Source: Allodiplogaster sudhausi (Eukaryota; Nematoda; Chromadorea; Rhabditida; Diplogasteridae). Taken from it: a stretch of 64,000 nt of DNA. Made by a program: the position numbers and the translations under genes. How positions within the stretch are numbered: position 1 is the first letter of the stretch; each line of letters begins with the position of its first letter. Where the stretch lies: assembly GCA_945643635.1 (NCBI GenBank), contig CALZFC010000020.1, positions 2,068,501 through 2,132,500 of the forward strand. Direction: 5' to 3'. Below the pieces are notes generated by a model. The model saw only the letters and a program-made list of their open reading frames with translations, had not been told where the DNA came from and did not search any database. This document shows positions 21,446 through 33,600 of the stretch, in pieces.

Positions 21446-23975
21446 GGGGTAGGAGCGAATACTGCGGCTGCGAGTTGTTGTTGCCGATCGACCGCAAGAG
21501 TCGTTGTTGCCGATTTAGAAAAAAGGGGGGGGGAGTCGTCGTTGCCGATTTGGAAACGGGGGGAGTCGTTGTTGCTGATTTGGAAAATGGGGGGGGAGTC
21601 ATTGTAAATGAATAAAGCGTCTCAAATCCAGTAAAATGCACTTGTGCTCGTACAGATAAACAAGTGTGAATAATTAAAGGTATACTCGCGTTGTAATTAG
21701 TGCCCTTACGAGCGGCGAGGCAACGCCAAAGGGAGAGAAGTGTGCCAAATCCCTGTGAAATGCACTTAAGTGCTCGCCCAGTTAAATAAGTGCGAGTCCT
21801 CAAGTAAAAAGCGAATGGCAAATAAATGGTTCAGTAATGGCCAGTAATTACCGTACAAACACGGTAGTTTACTGATACGCGTTTCAGCAATAATGCACCA
21901 ATAGTGAACCATTAAACAAATTTCTCCGCATTAACCTTTCAATACAGTGGCTTTAACACGCATATAATGCAAACTTAACTGGCACTTCACACAGCATTTT
22001 TGAGCCATTAAATGGAGTACTGTAGGGTGGTGTGAACCACACTAAAAAATATTTTTCTGCGATTTAAATATTCCGTTCCATTTCTCTGCCATTAAATGGC
22101 GTACTGTTGTTTGGTGTGAACCACACCAAAAAATTACCTGGGCCTTTTATTCACTTCCACAGATGTGACGAAAAATTAAGACATTTACCAAGGAAAAAAG
22201 CATACCAAGAGAAGAGATAACGAGAAACCGAAAGGCAACGATAAATGAGCGATAACGAAGACAATTAAGTGGCATGGTTTGGCATGGTTAACAACTTAAA
22301 ATGTGGTACACAAATAGTGAACAAATACTAGTATGGAAGCATTAACAACCTCAAGGACATTCTAAAAAATGGGAAATGGGCGGGGATTCTAGTCTTAGTA
22401 TGGAATTAAAAGACAGGGTAATCACTCGTAGGTAAACTCGAACATTAATTCAGTGGTTGTCCGTTTTTAAAGACAATGTGATCTCCGAGCTCCGTTGGCC
22501 ATCATCATCGAACTCCTGCCCGTCTTCTACTTCCTCATCATCGACATCAACGTCATCAATAGACGACACTGGAATTACAACAAATACAACACGAAAACCC
22601 TCACTCTTACAAGAACCTGCTCGTTGCTCTTCCGCGATGGCAGTCAAATTATCGCTCGATTACCTCCTAATCGACAAAAGAGGCCAGACATACGAGCGTG
22701 GCCGAAATTGAGACCTAAAAAGAAGCACATCATCATACTCTACAGCAAAGACAGCTATAACCTACATTTTGCTCCAATCGATGATATTGCTTCGTAAAAT
22801 GTAGGAAAAAACACTCAGAAGCTCCTGAAAGACAAAAACTTATATAAGAATAAACCAATTCGGCTAAAATAATGATCCTTTAAAATCATACCATGAGCAA
22901 ACCTTTCAGACGACATTAGACGTCTCGGTCAAAAAAAAATCGTTCAAACTCTTCAATAACGAGTCTGAAATCAACAAACGACATTAAACAACAGCAGTAA
23001 CCATTCAATCAAGGCTGTTCAACTTTCAAGTCTTCAGCTCAAGTCAAGATAGCAGTGCATTTAAATACACATTTAATCTCCCGCCAATGAATATGATTAC
23101 AGAATGCTGATATTCCAGCCAAGACTTTTCAAATTTATAATGGCCAATAAATGCCCAAGTAATGGCCAGCTAATGGCGCAAATCAACTAGTTTACTGATA
23201 CTCGTCCTACCATTAACGAACCATTTCCGCGAAATATTAGCAATTTTGCACCAGTTGCACCTTTACCGCGCGGGGAATTGGCCATTCGCTTTTTACCTGA
23301 GCAATTTGGGAGTGTAAATAGAGTTTGTGGAATGGTTTTGCTCACAAGTTGTCCAAGTTACAATGCTGGATCCTACTGTTTCTCAATCGCCTTCTTCTTC
23401 TTCTTCTTCGTCGTCGCCGCCCGATCCTTCGCCGTGGAAAGGAACTGTGTGGCCGAGCCGGGGCGGAGCACACGCTGCACTGGTCTACCGACTCCCGGCG
23501 CCCGACGACGAGTCCTGAAGTGACGCTTCGAGGATGCCACTTCCATCTCTCAATGGCCTTCAACAAACAGTGGAAGGCAAAGCAGATGCACTGCTTCGGC
23601 CAGAATGGACAGGCTGAAGGACCGAATGAGTACCGGCGTCCCCATCCGCAAATATGAGATTCTCGCGTATCTGGACGAGATGGGCAAGAAGCACACCACT
23701 GGCAACGATCACTAACTGTATTTCATTTGCAATGCTCTGTGTTTTCTATTAATATGTATTCAGTTGTGCAAGTTTAATGAATAATAATAACTCTTTCCAC
23801 AATCGAACTTAATAAACATATACCTACATATTTTTCCGCGTCGGCAAATCGGCAACAACGACTCCCCCCCTTTCCAAATCGGCAACAACGCCTCCCCCCG
23901 AAATTTGACCTAGATATTTCTTTTGCGGCAACAACTACTCGCAGCCAATACTGCGTAGATTCGTGCTCTAGTGAC
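21446..23975. mobile_element. Foldback element with tandem-repeat arms (GTTGTTGCCGATTTGG units)
   Basis: The left end reads GCGAATACTGCGGCTGCGAG (about 21452) and is followed by several GTCGTTGTTGCCGATTTGGA units separated by G runs (to about 21607). The right arm (about 23838-23965) holds the same units in inverse orientation and ends CTCGCAGCCAATACTGCG. A second, inner inverted pair starts GTAAAAAGCGAATGGC (about 21801) and GCCATTCGCTTTTTAC (about 23280). No transposase is recognised. A GC-rich stretch at about 23366-23716 shows codon-like structure (see the separate entry). Confidence 0.65.
23366..23716 (+). pseudogene. GC-rich coding-like fragment inside the foldback element
   Basis: The segment is more GC-rich than its surroundings. 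It reads as a Ser/Pro-rich stretch (VSQSPSSSSSSSSPPDPSP), a stop, then MPLPSLNGLQQTVEGKADAL, then after a shift of frame MSTGVPIRKYEILAYLDEMG and a stop at about 23714. The helical, charged character of the last two parts suggests an old exon captured or enclosed by the element. I do not recognise the family, and it could be chance composition. Confidence 0.35.
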
Positions 23976-25196
23976 CGACCAGTGGGACAAGTGGGACCAG
24001 TGGGAGCCTGTTGTCCGTAAAATAAGATGCCTTCTTAATACAATTTCTGATGATTTGATTACACACCGAAATGAAGCGTTCCTTTCGTAAGGAATGCATT
24101 TCGAATTACTTTTGCTTATATTGTTATATTTGAGTAGTTTTCTTTTTCATGTTTCGTTTTTAGGTTTCTTTAATTGATAACAATATTACAGCTGTGACGT
24201 ATCGAGTGCGGCAACGTGCGGGTCTTTATTGAGGACCGGGAGCAAAGCAGTTGTCAATTGAGGTAAGCAATCCGTGTTAGTTCTTCTTTTGAGAACAAGT
24301 AAGATGCATTCTTTTTTTTACAATTAGTCTTGCTAGTCCTTTTACATTGCTACTATCTTTGTTTGGAACCGTTTTGAAAAGGTGCTTGTTTTTCAGAATG
24401 GTTCAAACCGAACCGTTTGAACGTTTTTTTTTATTCGGGAGATTGAATGTGCTTCCATTATTCGACTGTAGAATCTTTTCTTGCAGTACGGATTCCTACT
24501 TTTCAGAAAATAAAGGAAATTAGCTTTCATGTACATTTTTATATATTTTGTTTGTAGCGACAGGAGTGCTCAGAAAGACTATCATATAGCAGTGAGAGAG
24601 CTTTGCTGAAGTCAATTTCAGAACAACAATAGAGGTGCGCCCCGAGTCAATGTGAACCAAAAAGAGCGTGTAGCAATCGGAGAAGGATAGAGGGTGTAGG
24701 AGATAGGACGAAGCGAACTCAGAGGCGCGATCAATTTGATAAACTGTGTATGACCCACCTATTGACAGAGACTCATCGGGGAGACGGTTGAGGCTACCCG
24801 TTTCAATGATGGCTAAATAATAGTTTGATTGGAGCAGATTGTACAGGTCAAGCTTATCGAGAAGAGAGCGGAAATTCATTAAAGGGGAAACTTTGTCTTG
24901 TAGTAGGCAATATACATATTAAGGTTCATTTCTTCCTTTTTCCTTTTTTTGTTATAAAGGGCACTGAGAGAGAAATGAGGAGAAGGAGCTAGGGAGAGAA
25001 AGGAATATATAAGTGTAAATATTGATAATAAATCGCAGAAAGGATAACACAGATACAGTATTCTTTCGGTTCATGATATTACCGCGTGAAAGCTTCTCCA
25101 GATGTTGTCATATCCATATTACTTTTGATATAAATAAACTAATCAATTAATAAATTAATACATGATCATTAATTCAATCGAAATGGAATTTTACAG
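23976..25196. other. Region upstream of the kinase exons, no supported gene
   Basis: I searched here for the kinase N-lobe (glycine loop, VAIK lysine) and found nothing convincing. A 119-codon minus-strand frame at 24520-24879 starts with ATG but has no family match that I recognise. Confidence 0.4.
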
Positions 25197-27297
25197 GGAC
25201 TCGCGCAATGCGATCGGTTTTTTGTCGCGCACCTGGACGTGAAATCAGAAAATGTGTGTCTCCGGCAGACGGCGTGGTCAGATATACACATAAAAAAATT
25301 TTTATAATAAGTAAATTGCTGAGATCTGAAGCAAAAAATGAGTATGTCGACCATGACAAATGCTTTGAAAGTTAAGGCGATGTTAATTGATTTCGGAGTA
25401 GCAGATGTTGGGACTTTCTTCACCGGTCGCCGCGGAACCCCAGAATTGTTTGTTTTAGCTGTTCTTCTCTCTCTCTCTCTCTCTCTCTCTTTCTTCTTTC
25501 TCGCTTTGACTGTTTCTGTCTCTGTCTCTCTCTCCCTGTATCTACATATCTGTCTCTCTCATTGTCCATTTCTCAGTGTTTTTTTCTCTATCACCGGCGG
25601 CCCGAAACTAAGTTTCTTGTACTGTAGTATGCCATTTTTAAATTCTTCAGCATGGCACCCGAGCAAGAAGAGGAGGGCGCCACCTACACGAAGGCTGTCG
25701 ACATATGGGCGACTGGCAAGCTAGTCATTGACATGAAGGAGGTGAGCTCTTTTCAATTACCATTGTTTACTGTTTTGACGCGACTATTTATTTCTTTTAT
25801 TGCTTTTAATAATTTTCAAGCAGGGAGATTCGAGGCGCGGACGAAACTTCCGGCCGGATCGTCAATTGAAATGAGCGACTTCGTTTGTAAGCTCTTAAAT
25901 TGCTAAAGTGGCGGCGGCGAAATAATTGAGCAAGATCTTACGTATATGCAAAAGTATCGTATGCTCATTTTTCAGGCGAGTGCCTGCAGGAAGACGACGA
26001 GGAACGGCCTTCTCTCGCCGATCTGCTGACTCACGTGTTCCTCGCGTATGTCATTTAATGATTTTCGTGACTAATTGCATAGTAAGATTGTGCTAGCTTA
26101 TCCACACTTAGAACAAATATTCCTTCATCTCTCAGTCCTAAACGCGAGAAGGTGAAGTTGGCACTTCGAGAGGAAATAATCTCCCGGGCACTCAATGGTT
26201 AGTGCTTATTTCAAGATTATCAGATACATATACATATATGACGGTGCAAACTAAAAAAAAGGTCTTTTTTTGCGTTTTCGACCTATTATGCACATTTGCG
26301 CTCAATTGTACGCGTATGATTTGAACAATTTGGCATATTCGTGTGGGATATTCCAAAAAAGTGTGCATAGCGGAGCGAAAACGCAAAAATGACCGTTTTT
26401 TTTTTAGTTTGCACCGTCATACAGTACCGCTCAACAACCAGGGGTGCAGGAACTTTCGGAACTTTCGGAAAGTTCCAAAATGTCCGATCAAATTTGTGCG
26501 CTTCTCGATAAGCGCACGTCGATTTGGTTTGCATATTTGGATTCAGGCTCTCGGTTTTCACCATAATTGAGCATTAAAATGTCAAGATAATGAATATTCA
26601 CCAAAACGGAAAATTTGTGAATTTAGTGGTGCAGGAACACCACAATTCGCAGTGCGTAAATGTGTCTTAGTGTCAGTGAAATTTATGAAGGCATTTGCTC
26701 GAACAGTATAACTTTAAATTGCAGTTTCAGACTTCATATTTATTATCCTTTTGTCTTATCAAGTGCCTTTTAATGTTACAAGTAAAAAAGTACGGCAAAA
26801 CAAATCTTGCAAAAGAAATTGAAGAAATTTGTTCAAAAGCAGAACCGAACACCAGCCACTCCGCTCATCCTTGTTGCAAGCATACCAATGCGCTACCTGG
26901 TCATACAGCTGACCAGCTTCAAACAATTTTAGGGTGCATTTGGCGTTGTTCTTCAGAGCTGGTAGAGACCATGACAACTAAAATTCCAAACGTTCCGTAG
27001 TCTTCCGTACATTGCCAGATTTCAATTTCGAAAACATAAAAACATACTCTCTCCGCGTTGGAAAATATTTTTTGAATGTACTTTTCCAGAATTGAAATCC
27101 AAAAGCGCAGCAAAACATTTACCGCGATTGGGGCTCGAACATCAGACAAACAAAATTGCAATCCAGCGCGTAAACCACTGCGCCATGCCAATCATATCTG
27201 CTGATGCAACCGAATCCTTGACAGTCGGTCAGCCACTTGCTTCCCAAATTCACTTTCTCTCTCTCTCTCTCTATCTCTCTCTTTCTCTCTCTTTCTC

Positions 27298-27336
<39 letters not shown>

Positions 27337-27512
27337 ACTTCTTGATTTGTCCTCACTTTGCTTCGCTTTTTCCCTCGTCCTTCGCTTTCTTCGCTTTGTC
27401 CTTCGCTTTCTCCTGCTTCGCTTCGCTTTGTCCTCTTTGCACTGTCGGTGGTCTCAAGCCCGACGACGATAATGGCAAAACAATGATCTGCCATCCACGT
27501 CGCTATTCAATT

Positions 27513-27555
<43 letters not shown>

Positions 27556-27616
27556 CCTCTCTCTCTCTATCTCTCACTCTATTCTTTTTCTCCATTTCTC
27601 TCTCTTCCTATTTCAT

Positions 27617-27647
<31 letters not shown>

Positions 27648-30600
27648 TTCTTTCTCCATCTAGGCCCCAAGGGTCGTACAGACCCGAGATAGAACAGGGC
27701 CGGCCAGGCCAGGCCCAAAATTCCAGGGCCCGAAATCTGCGGGAAATAGTGAGAGACTGAGAAAGAGAGAGGAGAGCGAGAGATAGAAAAGAAATTGAAT
27801 AGCGAAGTAGATGTCTGATCATAGTTTTGCAATTATCATTGTCGATCATCAGTCAATCATCATGGCCTGCGTAGCGCAGTAAGGTGCGCGCTTGATTGGT
27901 TTTTGAGCGTCGCAAGTTCGAATCTCAAACGGGGAGAACGTTTTGACTAGGAAAAAGATAAGAGAGTCAAAACGATATCTCAAAGTGGGGGATCTTTCAA
28001 AGCGAAGCAAAGAGAGAACAAATCAAGAAGTAACAGCGATAGAGAGAGAGAGAGAGAGAGAGAGAAAGTGAATTTGGGAAGCAAGTGGCTGACCGGCTGT
28101 CAAGGATTCGGTTGCATCAGATACGATTGGCATGGCGCAGTGGTTTACGCGCTGGATTGCAATTTTGTTTGTCTGACGTTCGAGCCCCAATCGCGGTAAA
28201 TGTTTTGCAGCGCTTTTATATTTCAATTATGGAAAAGTTCATTCAAAAAAATATTTTCAGACGCGGATAGAATATGTTTTTATGTTTTCGAAATTGAAAT
28301 CTGGCAATGTACGGAAGACTATGGAACGTTTGGAATTTTCGTGGCATGGCCTCTACCAGCTCTGAAGAACAACGTCAAAATGCACCCTAAAATTGTTTGA
28401 AGCTTGGGAGCTGTTTGACCAGGTGGCGTATTGGTATGCTTGTAACAAGGATGAGCGGAGTGGCTGGTGTTCGGTTCTGCTTTTGAACAAATTTCTTCAT
28501 TTTCTTTTGCAAGGTTTGTTTTGCCGTACTTTTTTACTTGTAACATTAAAAGGCACTTGATAAGACAAAAGGATAATAAATATGAAGTCTGAAACTGCAA
28601 TTTAAAGTTATACTGTTCGAGCAAATGCCTTCATAAATTTCACTGACACGAAGACACAATGACGCACTGCGAATTGTGGTGTTCCTGCACCACTAAATTC
28701 ACAAATTTTCCGTTTTGGTGAATATTCATTATCTTGACATTTTAATGCTCAATTATGGTGAAAACCGAGAGCCTGAATCCAAATATGCAAACCAAATCGA
28801 CGTGCGGTTATCGAGAAACGCACAAATTTGATCGGACGTTTTGGAACTTTCCGAAAGTTCCGAAAGTTCCTGCACCCCTGGTTGTTGAGCGGTACTGTAT
28901 ATGTACATGCATATGTATGTACATGTAAATTTTTCCTCACTTTTTGGATAAACCATTATTTTTGACGGGAAATAGAATTTTTTCACTGTTTTCCATTTCT
29001 AACGATTGGGAAAATTGTCAAATCAGCATTTTGGCAATTATTAAAATCATCAGGAATGGCAAATAGTGGAATATTCTAATTCCTTGGCTAAAATTATAGC
29101 TTATCCGAAAATTTAAGACATTTTTTTTTTATTTGCATTGTCTTATATGTACATATGACAAGAAGAGAAGCATGCAGACAGATAGAGAGGGAAATAGCAA
29201 GAGCGAGATAGAAAAAGAGAAAGAAAGGGAGTCAGAGAATGGTAGAGAGAAAGTACTGGAGTGATGTAATATAATATAGCGTTACTAGCGGAGCTATGGG
29301 GGGACCTGGTATCACATGTTCCGCCCATAATCTCCCTTGGAGTCTCCGCTATGTCCTAGCATTCAGAACTTTGCATTAGGGGTAATAATAAAACGCGCAA
29401 AAGGGTTTGCCCGCGCGCGACTCCGAACCTGGGTCGTTAGAAATTCTGGGTGCGATGAAAATGCACCAAAAAGCCACAAAATAATTCATATCTCGAATAT
29501 GCCTGAACGAATACCGACGAACAACCTATCATTCGATAGCTAATTTTAGGCTCTATATGGATAAAAATATGCCCCAAAAAGATAATAAGTAAATTGCTGA
29601 GATCTGAAGCAAAAAATGAGTATGTCGACCATGACAAATGCTTTGAAAGTTAAGGCGATGTTAATTGATTTCGGAGTAGCAGATGTTGGGACTTTCTTCA
29701 CCGGTCGCCGCGGAACCCCAGAATTGTTTGTTTTAGCTGTTCTTCTCTCTCTCTCTCTCTCTCTCTCTTTCTTCTTTCTCGCTTTGACTGTCTCTGTCTC
29801 TGTCTCTCTCTCACTGTATCTACATATCTGTCTCTCTCATTGTCCATTTCTCAGTGTTTTTTTCTCTATCACCGGCGGCCCGAAACTAAGTTTCTTGTAC
29901 TGTAGTATGCCATTTTTAAATTCTTCAGCATGGCACCCGAGCAAGAAGAGGAGGGCGCCACCTACACGAAGGCTGTCGACATATGGGCGACTGGCAAGCT
30001 AGTCATTGACATGAAGGAGGTGAGCTCTTTTCAATTACCATTGTTTACTGTTTTGACGCGACTATTTATTTCTTTTATTGCTTTTAATAATTTTTTACTG
30101 CAAAAAGTTATATAATTTCCAAGCAGGGAGATTCGAGGCGCGGACGAAACTTCCGGCCGGTTCGTCAATTGAAATGAGCGACCAAAAGCCACAAAATAAT
30201 TCATATCTCGAATATGCCTGAACGAATACCGACGAACAACCTATCATTCGATAGCTAATTTTAGGCTCTATATGAATAAAAATATGCCCCAAAAAGTGTC
30301 AGTGATAGCTAAGGTCGAAAAAGTGACCTACACATTCTCGGACCAAAAGTAGATCAAAAACATCGAAATATCAAAACGTTTTGTATGACAAAGTTGTTCG
30401 CCTTCTCGAGAGCTACAGAATCATATATAAGATGTTGTCATAAGGCCAATCCCCGAGAAGAAACAGCCGCGGAAAGGGCCTCCCAAAAATTTGACATTTC
30501 ACGGCCCCCTCAGGGTACTTTACCAGAACCCCAGCCAAACGGGAGTAGGCTCATTTCAAAGCTCTCGTAAAACTGAACAATAACCCATTCCGCTCCGGTC

Positions 30601-33600
30601 CCAAACCTTCGAGTATTGATTTTTCAAAGGTTCGCCCCTAACAAAATGGGTCGGCCTGTTTTTGCCTCATATCTATCGATCCAGGCACTTTCAGGACATG
30701 TGCAATAGATGAGTCGATGCGCCGTCCAAAACTACATAATATAAACCTTAAAATCGAAAATTGGTAAGAGGGATTTTGAGATAGTGAGCAAATACAGAGC
30801 AAAAAAGTGCCAAAAAACGGGGTAAAAATTTGGCCACGCCCACTTCAAAGACCCTCAGGCGGAATTCGCCCATTTTGTGTCCTATTAATCTTGAAGACAT
30901 TCCCTATCAGTGACTATTTTTTTCATGTCCCAATTCCTCTCCATTCAAAAGATACAAACGCTCAAACTCGCCAACCCAGCGTAAGCGCGCGCCGAAAAGT
31001 TACAACTTTGGCCGCTGGCGCCACCCCCAAACCCAAATCCCAAAAATCCGAAACCCATACCATATCGTAGCACCAATATTCATTTTCCATCCTAAAAAAA
31101 CCACACCCCAAAATCTCACACCCACCGCCCACCACGCCGCTCCGCGCAAACCCGGTCAATATTGGACAAGCAATGCTAAGTACACTGCTAAGTCTAACTA
31201 GCGGAGCTATGGGGGGACCTGGTATCACATTTTCCGCCCATAATCTCCCTTGGAGTCTTGGCTATGTCCTAGCATAGGTTTTGTTTGATTAGGGTTCACG
31301 CAAAAGCGCGCAAAAGGGTTTGCCCGCGCGCGACTCCGAACCTGGGTCGTTAGAAAATCTGCGTGCGATGAAAATGTACCAAAAAGCCACAAAATAATTC
31401 ATATCTCGAATATTCCTGAACGAATACCGACGACCAACCTATCATTCGATAGCTACTTTTTGGCTCTATTCGAATAAAAATATGAGCCAAAAAGTGTCAG
31501 TGATAGCTAAGGTCGAAAAAGTGGCCTAAACTTTCTGACCCCAAAAGTAGATCAAAAACGCCAAAGTATTAAAACGTTTTGTATGACACATTTGTTCGTC
31601 TTCTCGTGAGCTACAGAATCATATATAACTTGTTGCGATTACACAAACATCAGAGAAAAAACAGCCACGGAAAAGGCCTCCCAAAAATTCGACATTTCAC
31701 GGCCCCCTCAGGACACCTTTTCCGAAAGCGCGCCAAACGGGAGTAGGCTCATTTCAAAGCTCTCCAAAAACTAAACAATATTCTGAATGTCCCGTCCCGC
31801 TCAAATCCCTAATCTCCGAGTATTGATTTTTCAAAGGTTCGCTCCTAACAAAATGGTCCGCCTGTTTTTGCCTCGTATCTGTTGATCTAGGCAACTTCAG
31901 CAAATGTGCTATAGATCAATCGATGCGCCGTCCAAAACTACATGACATAAGTTTTAAAATTGAAAATTGGTAAGAGGGATTTTGAGATAGTGAGCAAATA
32001 CAGAGCAAAAAAGGGCCAAAAAACGGGGTAAAACTTTGGCCACGCCCACAGGAAAGACCCTCGGGCGGAATTTGCCCAATTTGAGTCCTATTAATCTTGA
32101 AGACATTCCCTATCAGCCACTGTTTTTTTCCTCACCCAATTCCTCTCCATTCAAAAGATGCAAACGCTCAAAGTCGCCAACCCAGCGCAAGCGCGCGCCA
32201 AAAAGTTGCAACTTTGGCCGCTGGCGCCACCCCCAAACCCAAATCCCAAAAATCCGAAACCCATACCATATCGTAGCCCCAATATTCATTGTCCATCCTA
32301 AGAAAACCGCACCCCAAAATCTCACCCCCACCGCCCACCACGCCGCTCCGCGCAAACCCCGGCAATAAACCACAAGCAATGCTAAGTAGGTTCTCTAATT
32401 TCGAGGAAGCGACGCCTCACCCACTTCACGAAGCATTCGCAAGCCAGCCAGCAAAGTGTCGTCGACTCCGACGGCTATCGACCTCGGGGCTCCTCTGGCT
32501 TCCAGCTCATCTCTCGGTGAATAAGAGATTGCCACAATATCGCATAATTTTAAAAGCGCCCTTTTGAGAAACTAAAACGTTTAAAAAAACATAAGCCTCC
32601 GCCGAAGAAACGAAAGAGGCGTGATGAAAAACAAAAATATTTTTTTTACAGCCTCTTCCCTTTCTCGCACGTCTCCGCCTTCTTCGTCCGCAATCTCCAA
32701 CCACACTTCTCTCGTTGCCCCTGCCAGCTCGTCGGCCGGCCCTCCTAGCACCTCTCTCCCTTCTCTTGGCGCCTCGACGGCCGTCTCCAGATCTTCCACT
32801 CACACTGCTACTTCCACTTCCTCTCCAGTGTCCGCGCTTGGCCTCTTTATGCTGTTAGTTGAGCGCGGGTGACTGAGAGAGATAGAGAAAGAGAAGAACC
32901 CCCCACCCCCCACTGAACCACTCGTTGTAGTATAATTGATTGTGAGTGACAGAAAATCAGACTGTCAAATATATTGAGGGTCAAAACACGCTGACAAAAG
33001 CAAGATAATAAGTGTTGATACTCATCTAACAATAAGCGATAACAGTCTTGCCGCGAAAGTTGAGGGCTCGACTCATCTTGATATGTGTATAAGAGAAAAG
33101 AGTGGGCTGCTCAAGCCCAGAGATTAAGAATACGAACAAATTGTGCAAGTAGTAGTGTCTGGCTTCCTTTGAAATTTTATTTTTTTAATATGGCTTTAAA
33201 GCAAACTTCGTCAGCATTTGCAGTAAGCATCGGGTGGGCGTAGTGAAAAATTCAACCTCTTCAATTTTTAATGTCCCGTCTCATGCGCTAAATAAGGAGA
33301 GTATATTTGGGTTGCAGTCGAACGAAGACATCCTACTGAAACGAAACAGAAATAAAAAAAAACAGAGCATGAAAAAGAGTGAGAGAGATAGAGGAAATGG
33401 AAAATAGTAGTAGAATGCGATGGTGAGGGAGAAGAAGACTAATTTACTAAATTAATAAGAGCACATAACACCGTAACACGAAGAGCACCAATCTTGAGTC
33501 CTCAGGACTCGCACGCTTATGTGCTACCGCTACGCCACCAGTCATTCAATTGCTTAATATTTTCCTCTTACAGCGTCCGCGGAAAAAATGAGATCCTCGT

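Larger units (their letters stand above)
26422..28897. mobile_element. Tc1/mariner-like foldback element with arms of about 800 bases
   Basis: It begins CAGTACCGCTCAACAACC and ends with the inverse GGTTGTTGAGCGGTACTG, with TA on both sides. The arms (about 26422-27255 and 28070-28897) are inverted copies differing at scattered positions. CAGT ends and TA target duplications are typical of Tc1-like elements. The spacer (about 27256-28070) is CT/GA microsatellite plus a non-coding stretch; no transposase is seen. Each arm contains a tRNA-like sequence with intact A and B boxes (see separate entries). Confidence 0.8.

Noticed and set aside
24520..24879. 119-codon minus-strand open frame
   Set aside because: ATG to stop with no recognisable domain, no clear splice partner and AT-rich codons; insufficient support.
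24810..24890. Glycine-loop-like stretch LIGADCTGQAYRE upstream of the kinase exons
   Set aside because: It reads in a frame with nearby stops, no matching VAIK lysine follows and no splice sites join it to the catalytic-loop exon.
29400..29450. tRNA-like B box on the minus strand in the 1.2-kb repeat (GGTTCGGAGTC)
   Set aside because: It deviates from the B-box consensus and has no A box at tRNA spacing.
33486..33545. tRNA-like sequence on the minus strand (GTGGCGTAGCGGTAGC)
   Set aside because: The A box is fair but there is no B box (GTTCRANNC) and the stems do not pair.
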